Positions 5,595 through 12,453 of a stretch of DNA of 27,353 nucleotides are shown here, piece after piece. Position numbers and translations under genes: made by a program. Source of the stretch: a virus. Every line of letters starts with the position of its first letter. The first letter of the stretch is position 1. The DNA lies in the IMG/VR virus record IMGVR_UViG_3300021087_000062, positions 1 through 27,353 of that record. One strand, given 5' to 3'. The notes beneath the pieces were generated by a model. That model was not told the DNA's origin. It ran no database searches and worked only from the letters and a program-made list of their open reading frames with translations.

Positions 5595-8500
5595 ATGAGC
5601 ATATTTATACAAGAGGTATTAGGCCTTTTAACAAGAAAAGAAATCAAGAAAGAAATTAATCCTAAAACAGATTGGTTACAACTTGGTCACAAAAAACAAA
5701 GTAAATTAACTGGTACATCCTTTACACCAAAAATGGAACCTTATGCTATTAAAGCACAAGATTTTATTTGTACGGTGACTAAAGGGTTAACTAGAACTAT
5801 ACAAGGATCAGGAAAAATAGGTTTTGTTCCTGTATATACTGAAACAGATGGAGTATGTAGTCTAAAAGCATTAAAAGATAGTATCATAACTCAAGATCTT
5901 GCCAATCAAACAATTTCTGTAAATGGAAATCTTCTTGTTAAAGGTGATACATCATTAAATGGAAATGTCAGATTAGGAACTGGTGGTATAGGTTTTAAAA
6001 CATCTTTTGAATCAGTAGTTGTAGATGTTAATGGTCAACAGGGTCAACCAAATCAAGTTCTTATTGCTCAACCAGATGGTACCGTAATATGGAAAGACCA
6101 AGCCGGTGGTGGTACTTGTGTATGGCAAGTTGGTGGTGATAATGGTTTTGTTGTAGATTGTAGTGATGTAGTTTTATTTATAGGTGGTGATAAGCTTACT
6201 GCATTTCCAAATGCTGCTAATAAAAGTGTTACATTCAATCATGATAAAACGGTTGTTAATGTAGTTTCTCAAAATGTTGATCCAGGTTTTGGGGATTCTT
6301 TTGATGCTGTCTTTGAAGTAAGAGTAGATGATTATGGTCATGTAGATGGAATTACTACAAGTAAAATTACTTTACCTGAAGAAACTACTTATACTCTAAA
6401 AGGAGAAATATCAGGCACAGATGATTATGCTATATCCTTATCAGATTCAAATGGAGGAACAAGTGAGGTACTCTTAAAAGCAGGAACTAATATTACTTTA
6501 CAAGATGACGGTAATGCTACAGTAACAATAAAAGCAGCAGGTGGAGGTTCACCAGTAATGACATCTACAGTTACCGGAACAGGTAAACTATGGAGTGATG
6601 TTGTACAAGCACAACCAGCAGCAGCTGTATCAGATACAGATCAAAGAACATATGGAGTTCAATTTAATGATGCATCACAACTTGTTGTTAATGTACCATG
6701 GGTTGAAGGATCAGGTTCTGTTGTAGTTGGTAACCCAGGTAATCCTACAATAGATTTAACTTCTATAAGTATAGATGGTACTGTTTATGGTATTGCATCA
6801 GGCGGTGGAGGATCAGTAACCAGTGTTGGTTTAGCTGCACCTTCAGCATTCACTGTAACTAATAGTCCTGTAACAAGCAATGGAACATTAACTCTTGCAG
6901 GTGCAGGAGCAACAACAGATTATATAGATGGGACAGGTGCTTTACAAGCTTTTCCTTCTATTCCAAGTGTACCAGCAAATATAGTTGAGACAGTAGATAC
7001 ACAAAATGGTACATACATTGATATGACACCAACAGGTGCTGTAGATGGAGATGTTGTTGTAACAGCAGAATTATCAGCAGTAGACGGAGCAGATACTTCA
7101 GGTAGATTCTTAAGTAAAGATAACGTATGGTCAGCAATTCCTGGAGGTAATGCAGGAACTGTAACTAGTGTTGGCTTAAGTACAGATATTGCAGCATTCA
7201 CAGTTGGAAGTTCTCCTGTAACAGATAATGGTGTAATAGAACTAAACCGTAATGGAGGAACTGCAGGTCAGTTTTTAAGACAAGATGGTAATTGGGCAGA
7301 TATTCCTTCAGGAGGAACAGTAACTGCTCTTTCAACAGAAGTAACTCCAGTTGTAGCAGATTCAATTGACTTTACTGTAGCTGATCCAACAACAACGCCT
7401 AAATTAACTATAGACTTTAAAGGAGTAGCTGGACAGTATATAAATGGAGAAGGTCAATTAGAAACATTCCCTACTATCCCACCGGCATCAGAAGATGTTA
7501 AGTTTAAAATTGATGCAGCAGATACTGTAGCAGGATATTGGACTGATAAAATAACAATAGGTTCAGGTTTATCAGGTTCAGTTAATACAGATCCAAGTGG
7601 TGAAAAAACATTAACAATAAGTGCTGTATCAGTTACTACAGTAAATAGTATTAAGGTAGGAAACACTACTACTTCTGGAGCGTTTGAGTTTACAGGACCG
7701 GGTGTTACAATGGATACTAATCCAAATCCTCAACTAATTACTTTTGCAAGTGTATTATCATTAGGAGCAACAACAGCAGGTGATGCATTAGATGTTGCAG
7801 TAACAAATGATAGTAGTAATACAGGAGATAGTACACTAGACTTTACTTGGGCAGGATCTGCATCTGAGTATATAAACGGTCAAGGTAACTTAGTTACTTT
7901 CCCAGCAATAACAACAGGTACTGTTGAATCAATAAGCACATCATGGCCAAGCGGTGCAAATGTAGCAATGACTTTAACAGAAGTAAATTTATCTGGACCA
8001 GATGTACAGCTAAATTGGAATGTTCAAGGTACTACAGCACAATACATAGATGGTACTTTTAAACTACAAACATTCCCAACAATACCAGCAGAATATACTG
8101 GTTGGAGTTTAGTTGGAGATTTAGGAAGTGCACAACAAATAAAAACAGGTAATACTGCATTAATAGCAGGTGGTGTTGGTTTAACATCAACAGCAAGTGC
8201 AACAGATACATTAACTATTGATTTAGATGACACAGCAGTAACTCCAGGTGCATATAGTAATGCAGATGTAACTGTAGATCAGCAAGGTAGAATTACAAGT
8301 ATCCAAGATGGAGCAAGCTCAGCAAGACCTTATAAATCATATGTTGCTAACTTCTCAATTGTTAATAATGTTGTGGCTGTTAATATACTAGAAGATGAGC
8401 TTCAAGTACAAACTAATTGGTCTGATGACAGCCTTGGTAAAATATCTATATCATTCCGTCAAAATTTTGACAAGAAAAGAGTTATGGTGTTCATTAATGG

Positions 8501-8663
8501 AATGAGTGGTGAAAAAGGAGGCGGTGGTCAAATATTCTTTGACGATGTAATTTCTGGAGTATCAGAGTTAACAGTGAATTGTGTACATCAAATAGTTAGC
8601 AGTGGTGCTATGACAAATGCAAATGTTGATTTTGGAAGTTTTGAATTTAGATTATATGACTAA
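5595..8663 (+). CDS. Large repeat-containing tail fibre, 1022 aa
   Basis: This is the longest gene of the window. Residues 1-95 are the attachment-type domain shared with the 308-aa fibre (Cys 59 and 88 aligned). Residues 100-160 have shaft-like turns (VNGNLLVKGDTSLNGNVRLG, then a VNGQQGQPNQVL motif typical of phage fibres). Residues about 330-830 contain imperfect repeats of roughly 55-62 residues ending in Y-I-D/N-G-x-G-x-L-x2-F-P-x-I or F-L-x-x-D-x2-W-x2-I-P, each often followed by T-V-T-S-V-G-L. Residues about 905-1022 form a distinct C-terminal domain, probably the receptor-binding tip. Tail fibres bind the host surface and fix host range. The gene closes the plus-strand cassette and is followed by a strong terminator. 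Confidence 0.85.
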   Translation: MSIFIQEVLGLLTRKEIKKEINPKTDWLQLGHKKQSKLTGTSFTPKMEPYAIKAQDFICTVTKGLTRTIQGSGKIGFVPVYTETDGVCSLKALKDSIITQDLANQTISVNGNLLVKGDTSLNGNVRLGTGGIGFKTSFESVVVDVNGQQGQPNQVLIAQPDGTVIWKDQAGGGTCVWQVGGDNGFVVDCSDVVLFIGGDKLTAFPNAANKSVTFNHDKTVVNVVSQNVDPGFGDSFDAVFEVRVDDYGHVDGITTSKITLPEETTYTLKGEISGTDDYAISLSDSNGGTSEVLLKAGTNITLQDDGNATVTIKAAGGGSPVMTSTVTGTGKLWSDVVQAQPAAAVSDTDQRTYGVQFNDASQLVVNVPWVEGSGSVVVGNPGNPTIDLTSISIDGTVYGIASGGGGSVTSVGLAAPSAFTVTNSPVTSNGTLTLAGAGATTDYIDGTGALQAFPSIPSVPANIVETVDTQNGTYIDMTPTGAVDGDVVVTAELSAVDGADTSGRFLSKDNVWSAIPGGNAGTVTSVGLSTDIAAFTVGSSPVTDNGVIELNRNGGTAGQFLRQDGNWADIPSGGTVTALSTEVTPVVADSIDFTVADPTTTPKLTIDFKGVAGQYINGEGQLETFPTIPPASEDVKFKIDAADTVAGYWTDKITIGSGLSGSVNTDPSGEKTLTISAVSVTTVNSIKVGNTTTSGAFEFTGPGVTMDTNPNPQLITFASVLSLGATTAGDALDVAVTNDSSNTGDSTLDFTWAGSASEYINGQGNLVTFPAITTGTVESISTSWPSGANVAMTLTEVNLSGPDVQLNWNVQGTTAQYIDGTFKLQTFPTIPAEYTGWSLVGDLGSAQQIKTGNTALIAGGVGLTSTASATDTLTIDLDDTAVTPGAYSNADVTVDQQGRITSIQDGASSARPYKSYVANFSIVNNVVAVNILEDELQVQTNWSDDSLGKISISFRQNFDKKRVMVFINGMSGEKGGGGQIFFDDVISGVSELTVNCVHQIVSSGAMTNANVDFGSFEFRLYD
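6921..8094 (+). repeat. Imperfect protein repeats in the fibre shaft
   Basis: Copies of a Y-I-D/N-G-x-G-x-L-x2-F-P or F-L-x2-D-x2-W module begin at fibre residues 443, 505, 560, 615, 759 and 817 (nucleotides 6921, 7107, 7272, 7437, 7869 and 8043). Spacing is about 55-62 residues, except one double-length interval that probably hides a degenerate copy. The repeat is seen in protein sequence; nucleotide identity between copies is low, pointing to old duplications. Confidence 0.7.
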
Positions 8664-8702
8664 GAATTTATGATGAAGTTTAATTTTACTAAATTCTGAG
8701 TG

Positions 8703-8732
8703 AAGAGGGTAAGCAGAAATGTTTACCCTCTT
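8703..8732 (+). terminator. Strong terminator between convergent gene sets
   Basis: AAGAGGGTAA at 8703-8712 pairs perfectly with TTACCCTCTT at 8723-8732 around a 10-nt loop and is followed by a T-rich run (TTCTTTTT). It ends the rightward fibre transcript. The leftward genes end at 8738, directly beside it, but there is no T-run on the minus-strand side, so it is weaker or inactive in that direction. Confidence 0.85.
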
Positions 8733-8737
8733 TCTTT

Positions 8738-9127
8738 TTATTTACCCCATTTGTTTCTATTAATCAGCATAGATATTATTGAGTAGTTAGATAAATCAAT
8801 CCATGAATCTTCTAGACTTTCATTTTTAGGATTACGGTTTGACTGTACAATATTCAGTATTCTTTGTATTTTGTCATTACTACGAAACCATATACCAAGC
8901 AAACTCAGCCTACGGTTTTCTTTTAACTCTGTATCTTTACCAAGAGTAATGTTTTGAGGCCCGTAGTCTAATTGCTTCATACAAAACAATGTGTATTGTT
9001 CCTGCTGTATCTCTTTAAACTCTTTTGTTGTTTCAGGATACAACATCTCACAAGATGCTACAGGATCCATAGTATCTTCTTGTGTGTCACTAAACGGGTG
9101 AGCAAATGGTTCTATTTTTTTATTCAT
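8738..9127 (-). CDS. DUF1599 / nucleotide-modification-associated protein
   Basis: The 129-residue helical protein carries the pattern of the DUF1599 (Nmad1) family: K-Q-L-D-Y-G-x-Q-N at 51-59, W-F-R-S-N-D-K-x-x-R at 80-89, N-E-S-x-x-D at 102-107 and D-L-S-N-Y at 111-115. These match the family's D-Y-G, R-x-x-D-K and E-S-x-x-D-x3-D-L-x-x-Y positions. The family is linked by context to modified nucleotides in phages; the exact reaction is not established. The frame is open to an ATG at 9160, but the ATG at 9127 overlaps the upstream gene by only 8 nt and is preferred. It is the last gene of the leftward transcript. Confidence 0.65.
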   Translation of the reverse strand: MNKKIEPFAHPFSDTQEDTMDPVASCEMLYPETTKEFKEIQQEQYTLFCMKQLDYGPQNITLGKDTELKENRRLSLLGIWFRSNDKIQRILNIVQSNRNPKNESLEDSWIDLSNYSIISMLINRNKWGK

Positions 9128-9359
9128 CTTTAGTATATTTATTTTTACTTTGTCTAACATTGGTTTTTTCTATTAAATGTAAATGATATGCAAGCTCAGA
9201 AGTATTTTTAAGTTTATTGTAATACTTGTCAATACGCTGATCAAGCTTCCGTGATTTTTGTAAACCAAATACATTGGGCTTTGCCTTATATTCTAGTTCA
9301 TCTAGTCTACCTTTTAAGTACTGTACTTCTAATAGTACGTGTAGTTCTTGTTCTGTCAT
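9120..9359 (-). CDS. Helical hypothetical protein, 79 aa
   Basis: A 79-residue charged helical protein beginning MTEQELHVLLEVQYLKGRLDELEYKAK and continuing with heptad-like Leu spacing, suggesting a coiled coil or helical hairpin. No family is recognised. Its start overlaps the stop of the upstream 36-aa gene (ATGA at 9356-9359) and its end overlaps the start of the DUF1599 gene by 8 nt, so it belongs to a tightly coupled run of small genes. Confidence 0.65.
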   Translation of the reverse strand: MTEQELHVLLEVQYLKGRLDELEYKAKPNVFGLQKSRKLDQRIDKYYNKLKNTSELAYHLHLIEKTNVRQSKNKYTKDE

Positions 9360-9466
9360 GATCCTTCTGCAATTATAATGTAAATGTTATTCCAAATCAA
9401 AAAAGAAATTATAAATATTACAACCCAAGCTGCAAGACCTATCCAATTAGTATTATGCTTTTTCAT
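9356..9466 (-). CDS. 36-aa single-pass membrane peptide
   Basis: An ATG at 9466 opens a 36-codon frame ending in a TGA at 9356-9358 that overlaps the next start as ATGA. The product begins MKKHNTNW and then has one strongly hydrophobic segment (about residues 9-33, including LAAWVVIFIISFLIW), consistent with a single membrane helix. Its start lies inside the end of the upstream 57-aa gene (14-nt overlap). Function unknown; coding is supported by the coupled overlaps at both ends. Confidence 0.5.
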   Translation of the reverse strand: MKKHNTNWIGLAAWVVIFIISFLIWNNIYIIIAEGS

Positions 9467-9626
9467 AATTTTTAAAATGTTTATCAACTATCTTCCAATA
9501 ATTTTCTAGTTTAACTGAGTTCATTCCGGCAACAAAACACAATATCATATCTAAATGTTTTTTACCATCTGTATATCCCATTTTTTTATGTATTCTTGCT
9601 GCTTCATCTTTATGATCTTTTTTCAT
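9453..9626 (-). CDS. Small hypothetical protein, 57 aa
   Basis: An ATG at 9626 opens a 57-codon frame ending with TAA at 9453-9455. The product is basic and helical (MKKDHKDEAARIHKKMGYTDG, then MILCFVAGMNSVK), with no membrane segment long enough to be sure of. It is the first gene after the terminator hairpin at 9648-9681 and overlaps the next small gene by 14 nt. Family not recognised. Confidence 0.55.
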   Translation of the reverse strand: MKKDHKDEAARIHKKMGYTDGKKHLDMILCFVAGMNSVKLENYWKIVDKHFKNYEKA

Positions 9627-9647
9627 ACATATATATATAAAAATAGA

Positions 9648-9681
9648 AGGCCTAAGAGAAAATCTCTTAGTTGGTTGGCCT
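9648..9681 (-). terminator. Terminator hairpin after the DUF932 gene
   Basis: CTAAGAGA (9652-9659) and TCTCTTAG (9663-9670) form a perfect 8-bp stem with a 3-nt loop, with additional outer pairing of AGGCC (9648-9652) and GGCCT (9677-9681) possible in an alternative fold. On the minus strand it is followed by TTCTATTTTT. It lies between the DUF932 transcript and the run of small genes starting 22 nt further on. Confidence 0.65.
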
Positions 9682-9688
9682 CCTATAA

Positions 9689-9760
9689 TTAATAGTCTTC
9701 ACTTCTACTGCTAATGTAAAAGCAAAAACAAGCTAACAATACTGCTATTACAAAATGCAT
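9689..9760 (-). CDS. Possible 23-aa hydrophobic peptide
   Basis: A 23-codon frame begins at an ATG inside the last codons of the DUF932 gene and ends with TAA just before the terminator. The product (MHFVIAVLLACFCFYIS then a short polar end) is one hydrophobic segment with two Cys. The position between a gene end and its terminator, and the membrane-peptide composition, make it plausible; its small size makes chance an open possibility. Confidence 0.3.
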   Translation of the reverse strand: MHFVIAVLLACFCFYISSRSEDY

Positions 9761-10602
9761 TCATCAATTATAATGCTTTGCTTTTCTAGTTCTTCATCAA
9801 TTTCAATTGTCTCTCCATTGATACCTACTAGCTCCCATTTTTCAGTATTAGTTGTTTGATTGTTTACAACATCAGACATCATAAAATCATGAAAGTTCTG
9901 AGAATCTTGTAACCAATCCCTTGGTGTAGATAGTTTTAATGCATGTGTTACGTGATTGTAAAAACTCCAAGCATTGTTATTATCTGTTAAGTAATCATAA
10001 GAAGGTTTATTAATCTCTTTCTTAATTATAGACATCTGTGAAGAAGTTACAATCTCTTCATCTATAAATAGTCTACCAACTAAAGCTGCTTGCTCTGTCT
10101 TACTTAACAATGTAGACTTTAATGCATCTCTATCTTTAAGAATGCGTGAATAATGAACTTCTCCATTCTTAATTTGATTGCTCAGCTGCATTTTAATATC
10201 ATGACCTGCGGATCCTGTGTGTTTTCTTTTAAAGTTCATCATGTCTCCAGCTACCATACCATTGTTACATACCATAACATATGCACCAATTGCACACTGA
10301 AATCTTGTACTCTTATCATAAGAGTTTGTCCAGGCAAACATCATCCCTAATTCTCTTTCTTTAGAGATATCTTCATCAGTTGTCTGAGAAGGATAGATAT
10401 GATATATGCCTTGTGCTACATTGGCATTCATGTTTGCTCTATATAATTCTTTACGAATAGTAAATCCACTATTCTCCAATAAATTTTTTGTGTCATCTAT
10501 CACTTGTTTATGTGATATGACTGTATAACTCTTACCATGTTTAGGTAAAGGTTGACTTTCTAAATAATTCTGTGTTGTTTCTACTGCTCTTTTATAACGC
10601 AT
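9748..10602 (-). CDS. DUF932 phage/plasmid-like protein, 284 aa
   Basis: Residues 87-130 carry the characteristic core of the DUF932 family: W-T-N-S-Y-D-x-S-x-R, then an A-I-G-A-x-V-x-V-C-N-N-G-M stretch, followed by a basic H-T/G motif. The C-terminal half is helical with an N-N-A-W-S-F-Y-N-H-V-T-H-A-L-K segment typical of the family. Length is a little below the 300-370 residues common in the family. These proteins are frequent in phages and plasmids; their biochemical role is unknown. The gene stands alone between an upstream 50-nt gap and a terminator, so it may have its own promoter in that gap. Confidence 0.75.
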   Translation of the reverse strand: MRYKRAVETTQNYLESQPLPKHGKSYTVISHKQVIDDTKNLLENSGFTIRKELYRANMNANVAQGIYHIYPSQTTDEDISKERELGMMFAWTNSYDKSTRFQCAIGAYVMVCNNGMVAGDMMNFKRKHTGSAGHDIKMQLSNQIKNGEVHYSRILKDRDALKSTLLSKTEQAALVGRLFIDEEIVTSSQMSIIKKEINKPSYDYLTDNNNAWSFYNHVTHALKLSTPRDWLQDSQNFHDFMMSDVVNNQTTNTEKWELVGINGETIEIDEELEKQSIIIDECIL

Positions 10603-10652
10603 AGTTTAAACTTTTAAAGTGTAAATATAACTATTTTATATGGGATAACCAA

Positions 10653-11486
10653 TTAAAATATATATCTGATTGTTTTTATAGAAAAATACTTTGAATAAAT
10701 TTCTTTAAATTCAGATAACAACCTTCCTTTATGTTCTAAAGGATATCTCATAACTCCTGATTGATTCTTAATTTCATAAGATCTTCTCATCAACTCTCTT
10801 GCTTCTGGTGTTGTTTTAATCATTTGCTTAACATGATTAGTTAAAGCAATAACTTCACATTTATTTTCACCTGCTACATCTTTTACCATAGAAAAAAGAT
10901 TATTATACTCTTCTTTCCAACCGGGGTAAAAAATTAAAGGGCTATAATTTAAATGTACTTCCCAGCCCAATTTCTTAAGCCTATTAATATCAGCTATACG
11001 GCTTACTATCTTTTGCATCTTAGGTTCTAATATATTAGAATACTTCTGAGGCATAAGACTTACACGTACCCGTGGTGGTTTATTAAAGTGATTTACATCT
11101 AACTTTAACAACCCTGGATACTTAGTGGCCATAGTACTATTAAGTTGTGGGTGATTATCAAACCTCTTAAGATAATCAATCAAAGGTTCAGGCATGTGTT
11201 TCTGCATCAGTACTAAATCTGAATTGCAGGCAACATCTACCATAGTATATATAGGGTCTTGTTGATCAGGGACTTTAGTAAATTCCTTTTCCCATTCAAC
11301 AACAGACTCATAAATCTCATCAACGTTCTTGTTAACAAAAACTCTTTTACCATTATATCTAGACATATAACAATATGTATCTACACAGCCTCCAAAACAC
11401 CCATATATGATGTTTGGAGCTATGCAATTACTACTATTATTATTTGTTTTGGTAATTAAAGTTTTGGTTTTCTGAACTTTAATCAA
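10653..11486 (-). CDS. Spore-photoproduct-lyase-like radical SAM enzyme
   Basis: The 277-residue protein aligns by eye with spore photoproduct lyase (SplB), a radical SAM enzyme that reverses a UV thymine dimer. Visible landmarks are a Cys cluster near the N-terminus (C30, C34, C39, ending Y-C-Y), A-C-N-S-D at 86-90 matching the S-C-T-S-D stretch of SplB (its Cys is, as I recall, the catalytic hydrogen donor), T-K-Y near 106-108, R-V-R-V-S-L near 138-143 and a later P-G-W-x3-Y motif. The cluster spacing is C-x3-C-x4-C, not the usual C-x3-C-x2-C. Translation starts at TTG, overlapping the MazG-like stop (TTGA); the next in-frame ATG would remove the Cys cluster. A DNA-repair role is likely, a modified-base role possible. 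Confidence 0.7.
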   Translation of the reverse strand: MIKVQKTKTLITKTNNNSSNCIAPNIIYGCFGGCVDTYCYMSRYNGKRVFVNKNVDEIYESVVEWEKEFTKVPDQQDPIYTMVDVACNSDLVLMQKHMPEPLIDYLKRFDNHPQLNSTMATKYPGLLKLDVNHFNKPPRVRVSLMPQKYSNILEPKMQKIVSRIADINRLKKLGWEVHLNYSPLIFYPGWKEEYNNLFSMVKDVAGENKCEVIALTNHVKQMIKTTPEARELMRRSYEIKNQSGVMRYPLEHKGRLLSEFKEIYSKYFSIKTIRYIF

Positions 11487-11785
11487 CGGTCTTTAACAAA
11501 TTGACCATTAACCATCCTACCTGTACGTTGTGAAATTACATTGTAAGCACTTTCTAAACATTTTTCTAAACTAATGTTTTGCATCTTAGCTTGAATAATC
11601 AAGGTAACCATAATATCACCCATAGCATCAATGATCTCTTCACGGTCTTTAACATTAATGGCCGTGCAAAGCTCAGTTGTTTCTTCTAATGTTTTCAGTG
11701 CTTGGGCCATTGGTGTAGCTTTAGCAAGAATACCTTTTTCCATAGCCCAGTTTTCTACTGCGCATTCTAATTCAAAATAATCCAT
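11483..11785 (-). CDS. MazG-like nucleotide pyrophosphohydrolase, 100 aa
   Basis: A compact all-helical protein with the MazG/all-alpha NTP pyrophosphatase pattern: E-E-x-x-E at residues 34-38 and E-x-x-D followed by D at 50-57 (EIIDAMGD), which hold the Mg ions that hydrolyse NTPs or dNTPs to monophosphates. The length fits the single-domain phage version. Phage MazG-like enzymes are proposed to recycle host nucleotides, clear altered dNTPs or affect ppGpp. It lies 5 nt after PhoH and is coupled by a 4-base overlap to the SPL-like gene. Confidence 0.8.
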   Translation of the reverse strand: MDYFELECAVENWAMEKGILAKATPMAQALKTLEETTELCTAINVKDREEIIDAMGDIMVTLIIQAKMQNISLEKCLESAYNVISQRTGRMVNGQFVKDR

Positions 11786-11790
11786 ATTGT

Positions 11791-12453
11791 TTAATTGTTT
11801 TTTAATAATTCTAATACTTCAGTCAATGATTCATGACGGTGGTTATCTTCTAGTACAACTTTATATACATGAAGAGAACTTGTAATCTTAGCAACTTCAT
11901 TAATTGCAGAATAATTTTTGTCTTTTAAATCTATTTGTTGATTGTCTCCACAAAAGATCATCATTGAATCTTTACCTAGTCTACTTAAAGCCATTGAAAA
12001 CTGAGAGCGTGTTAAGTTCTGAAACTCATCTACAATAACAACAGAGTGATCAAATGTCCTTCCTCTAAAATGAGATAAAGAAACCAATTCTATTTGTTCT
12101 TCAGATTCAAGCTTCTCTAAAAGCTCAGGTTTATTATAGACCTTACGCATATTAGATTTAATAGGTACCAACCAAGGTTCCATCTTTTCTTTTTCAGAGC
12201 CAGGTAAAAAACCATTATCTTCTGTTGCCACAGTAGGCCTAGTAATAATAATCTTATTGTATTGTCTCTTAAAAAATTGATCTAGTGCTATTTGGACAGC
12301 AAGTAGTGTTTTACCACTACCTGCGTTCCCATGTATAAAACTAAAAGGATGTTTAAGTATTTGTTCTTTTGCAACCTTTTGTTCTTCTGATAATGTAATA
12401 CTAAATCTGATAGACCCTTTAGGTGGTCTCTTTGTTATATTTGTTTTTGCCAT
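11791..12453 (-). CDS. phoH: PhoH-family ATPase
   Basis: The 220-residue protein has the PhoH-type P-loop domain: Walker A G-N-A-G-S-G-K-T at 42-49, the family signature T-R-P-x-V followed by G-F-L-P-G-S-E-K-E-K-M-x-P-W (71-94), Walker B V-V-I-V-D-E-F-Q-N at 138-146 and a C-terminal G-D-x-x-Q motif. PhoH proteins are ATPases/putative RNA helicases common in environmental phages; their role in infection is unresolved, with a link to phosphate stress in cells. The start overlaps the polymerase stop by one base (TAATG), so it is translated together with the polymerase. Confidence 0.92.
   Translation of the reverse strand: MAKTNITKRPPKGSIRFSITLSEEQKVAKEQILKHPFSFIHGNAGSGKTLLAVQIALDQFFKRQYNKIIITRPTVATEDNGFLPGSEKEKMEPWLVPIKSNMRKVYNKPELLEKLESEEQIELVSLSHFRGRTFDHSVVIVDEFQNLTRSQFSMALSRLGKDSMMIFCGDNQQIDLKDKNYSAINEVAKITSSLHVYKVVLEDNHRHESLTEVLELLKNN

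Noticed and set aside
6920-8233. Several 60-90-codon open frames antisense to the tail fibre
   Set aside because: They lie wholly inside a clear 1022-aa coding gene, have low-complexity products mirroring its Thr/Gly/Ala codons, and show no leader or neighbour logic.
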